Counted from the first letter of the stretch, positions 20,571 through 29,415 are shown. The stretch: 33,952 nucleotides of DNA from Patescibacteria group bacterium (GCA_028718745.1 JAQULF010000001.1:175078-209029); one strand, 5' to 3'. Numbers and translations: made by a program. Notes: generated by a model not told the origin, from the sequence alone.

Positions 20571-22637
20571 ATGGAAAAAGAAAATCAAAAAAGAAACAGT
20601 TCTAATCAGCAAATTAGTTCTAGTCAAGCCGTTGGCGCATCTCGCCAACAAAAAAATAGAGGAAGATATGGAAGACAAGTAAGTAGAGGGAGCGATAGAC
20701 CGGTTCAGACAAATCAGCCGAATCTTGCTCTACCAGCAAATCAGCCGCTAATGATGACGGCCTACCATTCGCATGGTCCAAAACGGATTGTGTTAAAGCA
20801 GGATGCGCCCAAACAAAGCAATCCAAGAAGTGGTGGAAGAGGCAAAAGAGACAGGGGTCGTAGAGGTCCTTTAGAATTAGTAAAATCGCGCCATAATATA
20901 TCAACTAGAAGTGACTATGTTGGCGCAAAAGTATTCTCTCCACAAAGAGCAAAACTGAAAATGATATCACTTGGTGGCATGGGTATCATGAATAAAAACC
21001 TAATGGTTTATGAATATGAAGACCCGAACCTTCCGGACGGCGGTGATATTATTATCATCGACTGCGGCATGGGTTTTCCGGATGCAGAAATGTATGGTAT
21101 CGATTATCTGATACCCGATGTTTCATATCTGAAGGATCGCATTAAAAAGATTCGCGGGATTTTGATTACTCATGGACATGAGGATCATATCGGAGCATTG
21201 CCGCATATTTTGCCAGAACTTGGCATGGTACCAATCTTTGCGACCAAATTGACCGCCGGATTAATTGAAAGAAAATTTTCTGAATATAATCTTCTGCGCA
21301 GTTTCAAAGTCAGTGTTTTTGAGCCGGAAGAAACATTGCGATTGGGAGTATTTCGAATTGAACCATTTAGAATGGCTCACTCCGTTCCGCAAAATGTCGG
21401 GTATGGAATACATACTCCTTACGGATTAGTTTTGCATGTTGCGGATTTCAAAATCGATCTAACGCCGGCGGATAACTGGGCGACCGATACCGAAAAGATA
21501 AAAGATCTTTGCAATAAAGCCGGGGGAGCATTGCTCTTGGGACTAGATAGTACCAGAATCGATGAGAAAGGCTTCTCTATTTCTTCCAAAGATATTGATG
21601 AAGGCTTTAATGAAGCTTTTAGCACAGCTCATGGCAGAATTATTATTGCCGCCTTTTCTTCACAGATAGCCAGAATGCAACAGATTTTTGAATATGCTCA
21701 AAAGTATGGTAGAAAAGTGGCGATTGCCGGCAGAAGCATGCAAAACAATGTAGATGTGGCGTTCAATATGGGATTTTTGAAAGCCCCACCGGATTTAATT
21801 GTAAATCTGCGCGAGCTCAACAAATATAAAGATGAAAATCTGGTTATTATTGGCACAGGAAGCCAAGCACAAAACAGATCGGCTCTAATGCGCATGTCTA
21901 TTGGCGAACACAATCAGGTAGAATTAAAAACCAGCGATACAGTTATCGTTTCAGCTTCTCCAATTCCCGGGAACGAAGATTCTGTCTATAGAATGTTAGA
22001 TGATTTAATGAGGTTAGGGCCAAGAGTTATTTACAATAAAATCATGCAAGTACACGCTACAGGACATGGATTTTATGGAGAAATAGAACAGATATTCAAC
22101 TTAGTTCGACCAAAGTATTTTGCGCCTATTCATGGAGATTTTCATCACTTAGTTGAAAATCGCGATATGGCTTTAAAAAATGGTCTGCGAAGCGATCATA
22201 TTTTTCTATTTGAAGATGGGGAAGTTCTAGAAATTGACGAGAATGGAGCTCGCATGGCTAACTATCGCGTTCCAGTTGGATCTCTAATGGTAGACGGATT
22301 AGGAGTTGGCGACATTGGCAATATCGTTCTAAGAGATCGCCAAGCCATGGCGCAAGAAGGATTATTTATGGTTATTGTGACGGTTGATCGAAATACCGGC
22401 AATCCATTAACAAGTCCGGATATAATCTCTCGGGGATTTGTTTATATGCGAGAATCCAACGAACTGATCAATGGAGCCAGAAATGAGGTAAAAAAGGTTC
22501 TAGCCAACTTCCAACAAGTTTGGACTCCCGAATGGAAGAAAGAGATCAAAGAAGTTCTCAAAGAGCATATTGGCGATTATCTCTATAAAAATACGAAAAG
22601 AAGACCGATGGTGATACCGGTAGTAATAGAGGTGTAG
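20571..22637 (+). CDS. rnj: Ribonuclease J
   Basis: 688 residues. After a basic, glutamine/asparagine- and RG-rich N-terminal extension of about 115 residues (GGRGKRDRGRRGPLELVK), probably an RNA-binding tail, the metallo-beta-lactamase domain begins. The zinc motif is ITHGHEDHIGALPH (about 199-212), followed by VADFKIDLTPAD, the beta-CASP region FSSQIARMQQIFEYA and GRSMQNNVDVAFNMG, VIGTGSQ-type GTGSQAQNRSALMRMS and VHATGHGFYGEIEQI, with the C-terminal domain to the end. RNase J has endo- and 5'-3' exoribonuclease activity and often works with PNPase, present here 2.3 kb upstream. Slightly longer than B. subtilis RNase J1 (555). Confidence 0.95.
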   Translation: MEKENQKRNSSNQQISSSQAVGASRQQKNRGRYGRQVSRGSDRPVQTNQPNLALPANQPLMMTAYHSHGPKRIVLKQDAPKQSNPRSGGRGKRDRGRRGPLELVKSRHNISTRSDYVGAKVFSPQRAKLKMISLGGMGIMNKNLMVYEYEDPNLPDGGDIIIIDCGMGFPDAEMYGIDYLIPDVSYLKDRIKKIRGILITHGHEDHIGALPHILPELGMVPIFATKLTAGLIERKFSEYNLLRSFKVSVFEPEETLRLGVFRIEPFRMAHSVPQNVGYGIHTPYGLVLHVADFKIDLTPADNWATDTEKIKDLCNKAGGALLLGLDSTRIDEKGFSISSKDIDEGFNEAFSTAHGRIIIAAFSSQIARMQQIFEYAQKYGRKVAIAGRSMQNNVDVAFNMGFLKAPPDLIVNLRELNKYKDENLVIIGTGSQAQNRSALMRMSIGEHNQVELKTSDTVIVSASPIPGNEDSVYRMLDDLMRLGPRVIYNKIMQVHATGHGFYGEIEQIFNLVRPKYFAPIHGDFHHLVENRDMALKNGLRSDHIFLFEDGEVLEIDENGARMANYRVPVGSLMVDGLGVGDIGNIVLRDRQAMAQEGLFMVIVTVDRNTGNPLTSPDIISRGFVYMRESNELINGARNEVKKVLANFQQVWTPEWKKEIKEVLKEHIGDYLYKNTKRRPMVIPVVIEV

Positions 22638-22693
22638 GATATTAAGAAATTAAGATATTAGGATATTGGGAAAATAAAAAATATCTTAATATC
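22638..22693. repeat. GATATTAAGA inverted repeat between rnj and ftsK
   Basis: Arms GATATTAAGA (22638-22647) and TCTTAATATC (22684-22693), with more AGATATTAGGATATT units between and GAATATCTAATATC after, plus a short GAGCGAAGCGAATG motif at 22697. Again a low-complexity gap filler. Confidence 0.7.
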
Positions 22694-22757
22694 AATGAGC
22701 GAAGCGAATGGAATATCTAATATCTATGATTATCTTTTAATAAGACTGTCCATAATG

Positions 22758-22787
22758 TTGATATTATTCTATCGTGTGTGATATGAT
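22758..22787 (+). promoter_or_regulatory. Promoter giving a probably leaderless ftsK transcript
   Basis: TTGATA, 18 bp, TATGAT ending at 22787. The expected start of transcription falls at or next to the ATG at 22796, and there is no room for a ribosome binding site. Confidence 0.55.
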
Positions 22788-22795
22788 ATTTGTAT

Positions 22796-25039
22796 ATGGC
22801 AAAAAGAAGACGAAGGCAAGCGCCGAGCAATCGGAGTAAAAGCAAAAAAGCAAAAAACAAAAAAAACCAAAAAGGCAATTGGGAAGTGGTTGAGTTTAAT
22901 ATGAGTCCGGAAACAGCTACTGAAATAACCGCCATCTCCTTTGTACTTTTGGGCGTACTTTTGATCTTAAGTCTGACGGGTGTATTCGGAAGTTTCGGCC
23001 ATGCAGTCAATCTTTTTATCCATCAGATCTTTGGCTGGATGGCTCCCGTATTTGCAGTTTCATTAATAGTTTTGGGTATTGTCCGCTTTTATCCTGATAA
23101 ATACAAAATCGGCATGGCTAACTACCTTGGTTTCGCCATGTTTAATCTCTGGCTTCCGGCTCTAGTCCACCTTTTTATCAGCTCCGATCGTTCTTACGAG
23201 GTTGCGCTTGATGGAGCCGGCGGAGGAATGATCGGTCATTATATTGGTACTTCGCTTAAAGATTCAGTTTCTTTTACTGGCGCATTAGTTCTTCTGATAG
23301 CTTTTATTTTAATTTCACTATTGGTTCTTTTTAATACAAGTTTTAAACGGCTTCAAGAAAAAATGGAAATGGATTCATTGGGCAATCCTACTGGTAGTTT
23401 GATGCCAAAACAATTGAGCAAGTTGAAGATAAACATGCCACAAGCTTCGCTCAAAGATAAGGTAACCGGTAAATTAAGAATTAATGGAGTTGAGACAAAA
23501 AATCAAGAAAGCAATAAAGCAAAAAATCAAGAAAATTCAGAATTAGAAAAACCCAAAGTTATCAAAGAAGAGATAAATTGGAATTTTCCGACCATGGATC
23601 TTTTAGAAGACTCTAAATATTCGGTGGATAGCGGGAATGTTACGGGCAACGCTGAAATTATTGCCAATACTCTTTCTCAATTTGGCATTACTGTGGCGAT
23701 GCAGGATGTAAATGTCGGTCCGACTTTTACGCAATATACTTTAAAACCGGCTGAAGGAACGAAATTGTCAAAAATTACTACTTTGCAAGATGATCTTGCT
23801 TTGGCTCTGGCAGTTCATCCGATCCGAATAGAAGCGCCTATTCCGGGAAAATCTTTGGTTGGTGTAGAAATTCCCAATAAGAAAGTAGCTCTGGTTCGCC
23901 TTAAAGAAATTTTGGCTTCCGGAGAATATCGCAGCTCTGTCGATCGAGGTAATCTAGTGGTTGCGCTTGGTAAAGATGTTTCCGGAACCCCTGCAATGGC
24001 GGATATTTCCAAAATGCCACACTTATTGGTTGCCGGCGCCACAGGTTCCGGTAAGTCGGTTTGTGTTAATGGGATATTAGCCAGTCTTCTTTTTCAATAT
24101 TCACCCAAAGAATTGCGGCTAATTATGGTAGATCCGAAAAGAGTAGAAATGACCGGATATAATGGCATTGCGCATCTTTTGACCCCGGTCATTACCGATC
24201 CGGACAAAACCATCAATGCCTTTCGCTGGGCAGTGATAGAAATGGAAAATCGTTACAAAATACTTTCAGCGGCTGGAGCGCGAGACATTGCCGGATACAA
24301 TAAGAAACTCTCTAAAGACGAAGAAAAGATGCCCTATCTAGTTTTGGTAGTAGATGAGTTAGCTGATGTAATGTTAACCGCCGGTCAGGAAATGGAAGGG
24401 TTAATCGTTAGAATTGCCCAGATGGCGCGTGCTGTCGGAATTCACCTAATCCTAGCAACCCAGCGACCATCAGTAAATGTTGTTACAGGTTTAATCAAGG
24501 CTAATATACCTTGCCGTATCGCTTTTCGAGTGGCCAGTCAAATCGATTCACGAACCATTTTGGATGCGGCCGGTGCAGAAAGATTGATTGGCAAAGGAGA
24601 TATGCTTTTTATGGCGGGAGATGGTCAGAAGCCAAAAAGAATCCAAGGAGTTTTTGTTGATGATAGAGAAATTAATTCCATTCTGGATAATGTTAAGTCG
24701 CAGCAAGAGCCTCAATATAATGAAGATGTGGTAAAATCTCATAAAGGACCTGCAGCCGGCGGTGAGGGTTTATCTGGCATGAATGGCGAAGTGGATGATG
24801 ATATGTATCAGCAGGCTTATGATGAGGTGGTTCGATCCGGCAAAGCCTCCGCTTCCCTTCTTCAAAGGCGCTTAAGAGTTGGTTATGCCCGCGCTGCTAG
24901 ATTGTTAGATTTATTAGAAGAACAAGGAGTGATCGGCCAAGCTGACGGTGCCAGACCGCGCGAGATATTAGTTAGTCGCGACGAGGGCGGAACAGCGGGA
25001 ATATATGATGATGATTGGGGAGGGGAAAAGGAAATATAA
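22796..25039 (+). CDS. ftsK: DNA translocase FtsK/SpoIIIE
   Basis: 747 residues from ATG 22796. A basic N-terminus (KRRRRQAPSNRSKSKK) precedes four or so membrane spans (about 45-190, for example ITAISFVLLGVLLILSLTG, VFAVSLIVLGIVRF and ALVLLIAFILISLLVLF). A linker leads to the alpha/beta/gamma motor: Walker A GATGSGKSV (about 414-422), VDPKRVEMTGYNGI, Walker B LVLVVDELADVM, and RIAFRVASQIDSRTILD. The C-terminal winged-helix gamma domain (YDEVVRSGKASASLLQRRL and GYARAARLLDLLEEQG) reads polar KOPS-like sites. FtsK pumps chromosomes across the division septum. Shorter N-terminal linker than E. coli FtsK, like SpoIIIE. Confidence 0.95.
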   Translation: MAKRRRRQAPSNRSKSKKAKNKKNQKGNWEVVEFNMSPETATEITAISFVLLGVLLILSLTGVFGSFGHAVNLFIHQIFGWMAPVFAVSLIVLGIVRFYPDKYKIGMANYLGFAMFNLWLPALVHLFISSDRSYEVALDGAGGGMIGHYIGTSLKDSVSFTGALVLLIAFILISLLVLFNTSFKRLQEKMEMDSLGNPTGSLMPKQLSKLKINMPQASLKDKVTGKLRINGVETKNQESNKAKNQENSELEKPKVIKEEINWNFPTMDLLEDSKYSVDSGNVTGNAEIIANTLSQFGITVAMQDVNVGPTFTQYTLKPAEGTKLSKITTLQDDLALALAVHPIRIEAPIPGKSLVGVEIPNKKVALVRLKEILASGEYRSSVDRGNLVVALGKDVSGTPAMADISKMPHLLVAGATGSGKSVCVNGILASLLFQYSPKELRLIMVDPKRVEMTGYNGIAHLLTPVITDPDKTINAFRWAVIEMENRYKILSAAGARDIAGYNKKLSKDEEKMPYLVLVVDELADVMLTAGQEMEGLIVRIAQMARAVGIHLILATQRPSVNVVTGLIKANIPCRIAFRVASQIDSRTILDAAGAERLIGKGDMLFMAGDGQKPKRIQGVFVDDREINSILDNVKSQQEPQYNEDVVKSHKGPAAGGEGLSGMNGEVDDDMYQQAYDEVVRSGKASASLLQRRLRVGYARAARLLDLLEEQGVIGQADGARPREILVSRDEGGTAGIYDDDWGGEKEI

Positions 25040-25146
25040 AAAATAAAATATAAAAAATAAAAAGCAAGAATTAAAAACTTAAAAATGGATTTGTTTTTGC
25101 ATATTTAAGTATTTGTTTTTTATCTTTTATTTTTAATTTTTTATTT
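25040..25146. repeat. A/T inverted repeat between ftsK and yajQ
   Basis: AAAATAAAATATAAAAAAT at the left faces ATTTTTTATTTT-type sequence at the right, making a long imperfect hairpin that fills the gap. Composed almost only of A and T. Confidence 0.65.
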
Positions 25147-25153
25147 TAAATCT

Positions 25154-25648
25154 ATGGCTTCTGAATTTTCCTTTGATATCGTATCACAATTTGACCGGCA
25201 GGAATTGGTTAATGCTTTAGATCAGACAAAGCGCGAACTGGAGTATCGCTATGATTTTAATAATTCACCCTATGAAATAGCTTTAGAAAAAGAAGGGCTG
25301 ATCATTAGCGCCCAAGATGCTTATAAAATGAAAGCGATTACCGATCTTATTTTAACTAAATTGATTTCCAGAAAATTAGATACCCGAATTTTGGATTTTT
25401 CAGTAGAAAATGAACCGGCGGCTGGCAATACGGTTCGAAAAAAGGTAAAATTAATCGCAGGATTGGATAAAGAAAAAGCTAAAGAAATCGCCAAGGTTAT
25501 AAACACTAATTTCAAGAAAGTAAAAGCCTCAATTCAAGGTGAAGAAATCAGGGTTAGCTCGCCTTTTAAAGATACTTTGCAAGAAATAATGTCGCTCTTA
25601 AAAACTAAAGATTTTGGGGTGCCACTGCAATTTACAAATTATAGGTAG
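25154..25648 (+). CDS. yajQ: YajQ-family nucleotide-binding protein
   Basis: 164 residues, the normal family size. SEFSFDIVSQFDRQELVNALDQ, then REL-YRYDFNNSPYEI, VRKKVKLIAGLDKEKAKEIAKVI, KVKASIQGEEIRVSSPFKDTLQEIM and the ending DFGVPLQFTNYR match YajQ (UPF0234) along the whole length: two ferredoxin-like domains. Members bind nucleotides or tRNA, and in some proteobacteria cyclic di-GMP, changing gene regulation; that role need not hold here. The ATG at 25154 follows an A/T-rich inverted repeat with no clear ribosome binding site. Confidence 0.93.
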   Translation: MASEFSFDIVSQFDRQELVNALDQTKRELEYRYDFNNSPYEIALEKEGLIISAQDAYKMKAITDLILTKLISRKLDTRILDFSVENEPAAGNTVRKKVKLIAGLDKEKAKEIAKVINTNFKKVKASIQGEEIRVSSPFKDTLQEIMSLLKTKDFGVPLQFTNYR

Positions 25649-25649
25649 C

Positions 25650-25785
25650 GACACTAATTCACGAATTCACACGAATGTCGCGAATATTACAAAAATAATT
25701 TACTTTAGTCATACAAAAATAAAATTAAAATTCGAATTAAATTCGCAACGATTCGTTTTTAATTCGTAAAGATTAGCGAGGTAAA
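25650..25785. repeat. ACGAAT-type inverted repeat between yajQ and the membrane gene
   Basis: CTAATTCACGAATTCACACGAATGTCGCGAAT-like units at the left (25655 on) recur in reverse complement at 25737-25778, so the gap can fold on itself. AACGAAT-like units also appear after polA (3368-3394). Confidence 0.5.
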
Positions 25786-25788
25786 AAA

Positions 25789-26214
25789 ATGGAAAGTAAT
25801 TTTGATTACAATTACACCACTACTTGGACTCCAGATCAGGCAGCAGCGGCAGGAGCAGCCGGAGGACTTTTTGCCGGCGGAATGATGCTGTTCATGTTTA
25901 TTATGATTGTAGCGATGTATGTGTTAATGGCTTTGCCATTAATGAAAATTGCTCAAAAAAGCGCATTCAAGGAATTTAACGACAAAGCTTGGTGGGCATG
26001 GGTACCTGTTTTGAATTTAGTTTTAAACTACAATATGGGTGGATATTCTGGCTGGTGGATGTTGCTGCCGGTTGGAAATGTTATCGTCTTGATCCTATCT
26101 TGGATGAAAATTTCGGTTAAATGCGGCAAACCGGATTGGCTTGGGATTCTAATGATTGTTTCTCCACTTAATATAATCATTCCTTTCTACTTGGCATATG
26201 GCAGTGACAAATAA
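25789..26214 (+). CDS. DUF5684-like membrane protein
   Basis: 141 residues. After an acidic/aromatic start (FDYNYTTTWTPDQAAAAG) come a glycine-rich first span (about 28-55, MMLFMFIMIVAMYVLMALPLM), then AQKSAFKEFNDKAWWAWVPVLN, a second span around WWMLLPVGNVIVLILSW, and a third (WLGILMIVSPLNIIIPFYLA). The Ala-W-W-A-W-V-P-hydrophobic-N pattern is characteristic of DUF5684/TM2-like proteins common in candidate-phyla genomes, often near signal peptidase genes. No enzymatic residues stand out. It has a GAGGTAAAAAA site before ATG 25789 and a strong terminator after it, so it is probably transcribed alone. Confidence 0.7.
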   Translation: MESNFDYNYTTTWTPDQAAAAGAAGGLFAGGMMLFMFIMIVAMYVLMALPLMKIAQKSAFKEFNDKAWWAWVPVLNLVLNYNMGGYSGWWMLLPVGNVIVLILSWMKISVKCGKPDWLGILMIVSPLNIIIPFYLAYGSDK

Positions 26215-26235
26215 TAAATTATTTTAAATAGAGAT

Positions 26236-26265
26236 AAAAAGAAGCTCAAAATAGGGCTTCTTTTT
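26236..26265 (+). terminator. Intrinsic terminator before recA
   Basis: AAAAAGAAGC, 10-nt loop, GCTTCTTTTT, then GTTTTT. It isolates recA from the upstream membrane-protein gene. Confidence 0.9.
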
Positions 26266-26313
26266 GTTTTTAGAGAATGGTAGAATAAGATTAATATCAC
26301 TAGCTTAAACTAT

Positions 26314-27363
26314 ATGGCAACTAAAAAAGACGAAGAGAAAAACGAAGTTGAAGTTAAAGAAAGCGAAGCAAGTAAGGAGCAAGGAGCAAAACAAAAAGCG
26401 GTTCGGCTCGCTCTTGATCAGATTGAAAAGCAGTTTGGCACCGGCTCTATTATGAAAATGGGCGAGGTTAATAAGGTAGATGTGGATGTGGTGCCTACCG
26501 GCTCTCTTTCCCTTGATTTAGCGCTTGGCGTCGGTGGAATACCTCGAGGTTGAATCATCGAAATCTTTGGCCCGGAATCTTCCGGTAAAACCACTCTAGC
26601 GCTTCATATTGTGGCCGAAGCGCAGAGGAAAGGCGGGATTGCCGCTTATGTCGATGCGGAACATGCGCTGGATCCTGAATATTCCAAGAAAATCGGTGTT
26701 AATATCGATGATCTGCTCGTTTCTCAACCCGATACAGGTGAGCAGGCTTTGGAAATCACCGAGACTCTTATCCGTTCCAATGCAGTAGATATTGTGGTAA
26801 TAGATTCAGTCGCCGCTTTAACTCCTCGCGCTGAAATTGAAGGAGAAATGGGGGATTCTCACATGGGGCTTCAAGCAAGACTAATGTCTCAAGCACTTCG
26901 CAAAATTACCGGAGCGGTGGCCAGATCGAATACAATTGTTATATTCATCAATCAAATCCGCATGAAAATCGGAGTTATGTTTGGCAACCCCGAGACTACT
27001 ACCGGAGGTAATGCTTTAAAATTCTACGCTTCGATTCGTTTGGATATTCGCCGAAAAGATCAAATCAAAGACGGCGAAAATATTATCGGCAATCATGTAT
27101 TAGTTAAAGTCGTCAAAAATAAAGTGGCCCCCCCATTCCGCACTGCAGAATTTGATATTATGTACAATGAAGGAATTAGCAAAGAGGGCGACTTGGTTGA
27201 GCTTGGCGTGAAGATGGGTATTATTGGCAAAGCCGGCGCTTGGTTTGATTACGGCGAAGTGAAGCTTGGTCAGGGCAAAGAACAAGTAAAGCAGCTGTTT
27301 CGAGAAAATAAAAAATTAGCGCATGAGATTGAAAAGAAAATTCTAGCAGCAGCTAAGATCTAG
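26314..27363 (+). CDS. recA: Recombinase RecA, interrupted by an in-frame TGA at codon 80
   Basis: 349 sense and nonsense codons. The frame reads VGGIPRG, then TGA (26551-26553), then [24 protein letters not shown]. The family has Arg at the TGA position (E. coli [20 protein letters not shown]), so a single CGA-to-TGA change is the simplest explanation. Everything else is intact: Walker [10 protein letters not shown] (about 86-94), [56 protein letters not shown] in pieces, and a C-terminus ending [13 protein letters not shown]. RecA drives strand exchange and the SOS response. Without read-through only 79 residues would be made, or an unlikely downstream restart. recX follows, split off by a four-helix-bundle gene. 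Confidence 0.9.
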
Positions 27364-27373
27364 TTGGTAGTTG

Positions 27374-27805
27374 GTAGCAGGTAGTAAGTATTATGGAAAA
27401 AACAAAAATAAAAAACTTCATGGATTTAGATGCCTGGAAAGAGGCACATAGTTTAGTTCTGATTATTTATAAAGCAACAAAAGATTTTCCAAAAGATGAG
27501 ATATATGGTTTGACTAATCAACTAAGAAGAGCTTCAGTTTCTATAACATCTAATATCGCTGAAGGTTTTAGTAGGCAATCATTTAAAGAAAAAATTCAAT
27601 TTTACTCGATATCTTGCGGTTCTATTACAGAGGTTCAAAGCCAACTTTTGATCGCAAGAGATTTAGGTTTTTTAACTGTAGGAGATTTCGATCTGATATT
27701 CCAGAAAACCATAACGGTTCAGAAATTGCTTAACGGTTTAATTCGCAGTATAAAAAATTACAATGTTGCATAATTCCCTACTACATACTACTTACTACCT
27801 GCTAC
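27374..27805. mobile_element. IVS-like element: four-helix-bundle gene inside perfect 17-bp inverted repeats
   Basis: GTAGCAGGTAGTAAGTA (27374-27390) and its exact reverse complement (27789-27805) enclose a single gene of the family found in 23S rRNA intervening sequences. The left repeat ends two bases before the gene start; the right ends at the base before the recX ATG. In a recA-recX transcript the repeats would pair and bring the ends together. Confidence 0.65.
27393..27773 (+). CDS. Four-helix-bundle protein (23S rRNA intervening-sequence family)
   Basis: 126 residues: NFMDLDAWKEAHSLVLIIYKATKDFPKDEIYGLTNQLRRASVSITSNIAEGFSR (read in pieces), then FYSISCGSITEVQSQLLIARDLGFL and a C-terminal helix. 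This is the S23/IVP four-helix-bundle family, whose founders lie inside 23S rRNA intervening sequences of Leptospira and Coxiella. Members form pentamers; a nucleic-acid role is suspected but not proven. Here it lies between recA and recX, two genes normally adjacent, and is bounded by a perfect 17-bp inverted repeat. It is the short form, unlike the longer relative at 19986. Confidence 0.88.
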   Translation: MEKTKIKNFMDLDAWKEAHSLVLIIYKATKDFPKDEIYGLTNQLRRASVSITSNIAEGFSRQSFKEKIQFYSISCGSITEVQSQLLIARDLGFLTVGDFDLIFQKTITVQKLLNGLIRSIKNYNVA

Positions 27806-28414
27806 ATGGTTATCTCAAAGATTGAAATCCAAAAGAAACGCAAAGATCGCTACAACATACATATAGACGGCATATTTCGATTTGGATTGGATGAAGGAGT
27901 GGTGGCGCGGTTTGGGCTTTATGAAAAAATGGAAATAGATCAGGGATTGATCGATCAAATTGAAAACGAAGAAGTAAATGCTAAAGCTTTTAATGCAGCA
28001 GCTAATTTTTTAAAAACCAGAGAGAGATCTGGCAAAGAAATTCGTGATAAATTGAAAACCAAAGAATACTCGGAAAATATTATCGAAAAAGTTTTAGAAA
28101 AACTGGAAAGATTGGATATAGTCAACGACAGGCGATTTGCGGAAATGTTTGTGCGTGATAGAATGAAATTGAAACCAAAAGGAAAAAAGGTTTTGCAGTT
28201 AGAATTGGCGCAAAAAGGGATTAATCGAGATATTGTAGACGAGGTTTTGAATGAGATGTTAGGTGGCGACAATGAGTTGGAACTGGCGAAAAGAGTTTTG
28301 GAAAAGATTGAGAAAAAGTATTCCGGACTGGAAGGGAATGTTAGGCGGGATAAAATTATTAAATATCTATTAAGTAAGGGGTTTTCATATAATATAGTAG
28401 AAAAAGTATTATGA
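27806..28414 (+). CDS. recX: RecA modulator RecX
   Basis: 202 residues. Three tandem helical repeats are visible: AFNAAANFLKTRERSGKEIRDKLKTKEYSENIIEKVLEKLERLDIVNDRRFAEMFVRDRMKL in pieces, then GKKVLQLELAQKGINRDIVDEVL, then a third ending YLLSKGFSYNIVEKVL. The N-terminal beta region (ISKIEIQKKRKDRYNIHIDG) is normal for the Firmicute/CPR type. RecX caps and destabilises RecA filaments. The start is the base after the right repeat of the upstream element. It ends in TGA (28412-28414) overlapping the pyk ATG as ATGA, showing TGA is a true stop here. Confidence 0.88.
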   Translation: MVISKIEIQKKRKDRYNIHIDGIFRFGLDEGVVARFGLYEKMEIDQGLIDQIENEEVNAKAFNAAANFLKTRERSGKEIRDKLKTKEYSENIIEKVLEKLERLDIVNDRRFAEMFVRDRMKLKPKGKKVLQLELAQKGINRDIVDEVLNEMLGGDNELELAKRVLEKIEKKYSGLEGNVRRDKIIKYLLSKGFSYNIVEKVL

Positions 28415-29415
28415 AGCATTTAAGTAAAACCAAAATCGTCGCCACCATCGGACCTGCATCGAGCAGTAAGAAAGTCCTTACTCAAATGATTGAGTCGGGA
28501 CTGGATATTGCGCGCTTTAATTTTTCTCATGCCAAATATGACTTGAGCGCCAAATGGATCGGAATTATTCGCGCGATTGCGAAAAAGAAAAAGAGAGAAG
28601 TAAAGATTCTCCAGGATTTGCAAGGACCTCGAATTCGCCTGGGAGCTGATTTGCCCGAAAAAGGATTGCCGTTGAAAAAAGGCGCCAAGATCAAGATTGG
28701 CTTTGGCAAATTTAAAAGGGGATTTTTACCGATTGATTACAAAGGATTGGTTGATGATATTAAGATTGGAACCCTAATTATGCTTTCGGATGGAACAGTG
28801 GAGCTGGAAGTGATCAAAAAAGAAAAAAATTCTGCTTTGGCAAAGGTTTTGGTTGGCGGAAAAGTTTTTAGTCGCAAAGGAGTGAATATTCCCAATGCGA
28901 ATTTAAAAATTTCTCCGATTACCGAAAAAGACAAAGCGGATATCAAATGGGGTCTGAAAAACGAAGTGGATTATATTGCTCTGTCTTTTGTCAAAGATGA
29001 AAAGGATATGAAGGAACTAAGAAAACTAACTGGCGGCAAAGTAAAGTTAATTGCAAAGATAGAAAGACCGCAAGCTTTAAAAAATCTCAAGAAGATTTTA
29101 AAATTTTCCGATGGGGTGATGGTGGCGCGAGGTGATCTGGGTATCGAACTTCATCTGGAAAAAATACCTAATGCGCAAAGAAAGATCATAGATGTTGCCC
29201 ACAAAACAAAGAAGCTGGTCATTGTAGCTACTCAAATGATGGAATCGATGCTAAATAATCCTCAACCAACCCGGGCGGAAGTTTCCGATATCGATACGGC
29301 GGTTATCGAAAAAGCCGATGCGGTGATGCTATCTGAAGAAACAGCTATTGGTAAATATCCTGTGGAAGCGGTCAGAGTAATGGAGAAGATTTGCAAAGAG
29401 GCCGAGAAAGAATAG
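28411..29415 (+). CDS. pyk: Pyruvate kinase lacking the C-terminal domain
   Basis: 334 residues instead of about 470. TKIVATIGPASSSKKVLTQMIESGLDIARFNFSHA, LQDLQGPRIRLG, the B domain (KGLVDDIKIGTLIMLSDGTVEL in pieces), DIKWGLKNEVDYIALSFV, KLIAKIERPQALKN (catalytic Lys and metal-binding Glu), DGVMVARGDLGIEL and ATQMMESMLNNPQPTRAEVSD (in pieces) show complete A and B domains. The protein stops at VMEKICKEAEKE where the C-terminal domain, which binds allosteric effectors, would begin. Catalysis should be possible but without classical fructose-bisphosphate or AMP control. It overlaps recX by four bases (ATGA), implying co-translation. Confidence 0.9.
   Translation: MKHLSKTKIVATIGPASSSKKVLTQMIESGLDIARFNFSHAKYDLSAKWIGIIRAIAKKKKREVKILQDLQGPRIRLGADLPEKGLPLKKGAKIKIGFGKFKRGFLPIDYKGLVDDIKIGTLIMLSDGTVELEVIKKEKNSALAKVLVGGKVFSRKGVNIPNANLKISPITEKDKADIKWGLKNEVDYIALSFVKDEKDMKELRKLTGGKVKLIAKIERPQALKNLKKILKFSDGVMVARGDLGIELHLEKIPNAQRKIIDVAHKTKKLVIVATQMMESMLNNPQPTRAEVSDIDTAVIEKADAVMLSEETAIGKYPVEAVRVMEKICKEAEKE

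Noticed and set aside
26314-27363. UGA read as glycine (Gracilibacteria/Absconditabacteria code)
   Set aside because: Only one in-frame TGA was found in the whole window, at a conserved Arg rather than Gly position, and TGA ends recX, the 29770, 31842 and 32785 genes.
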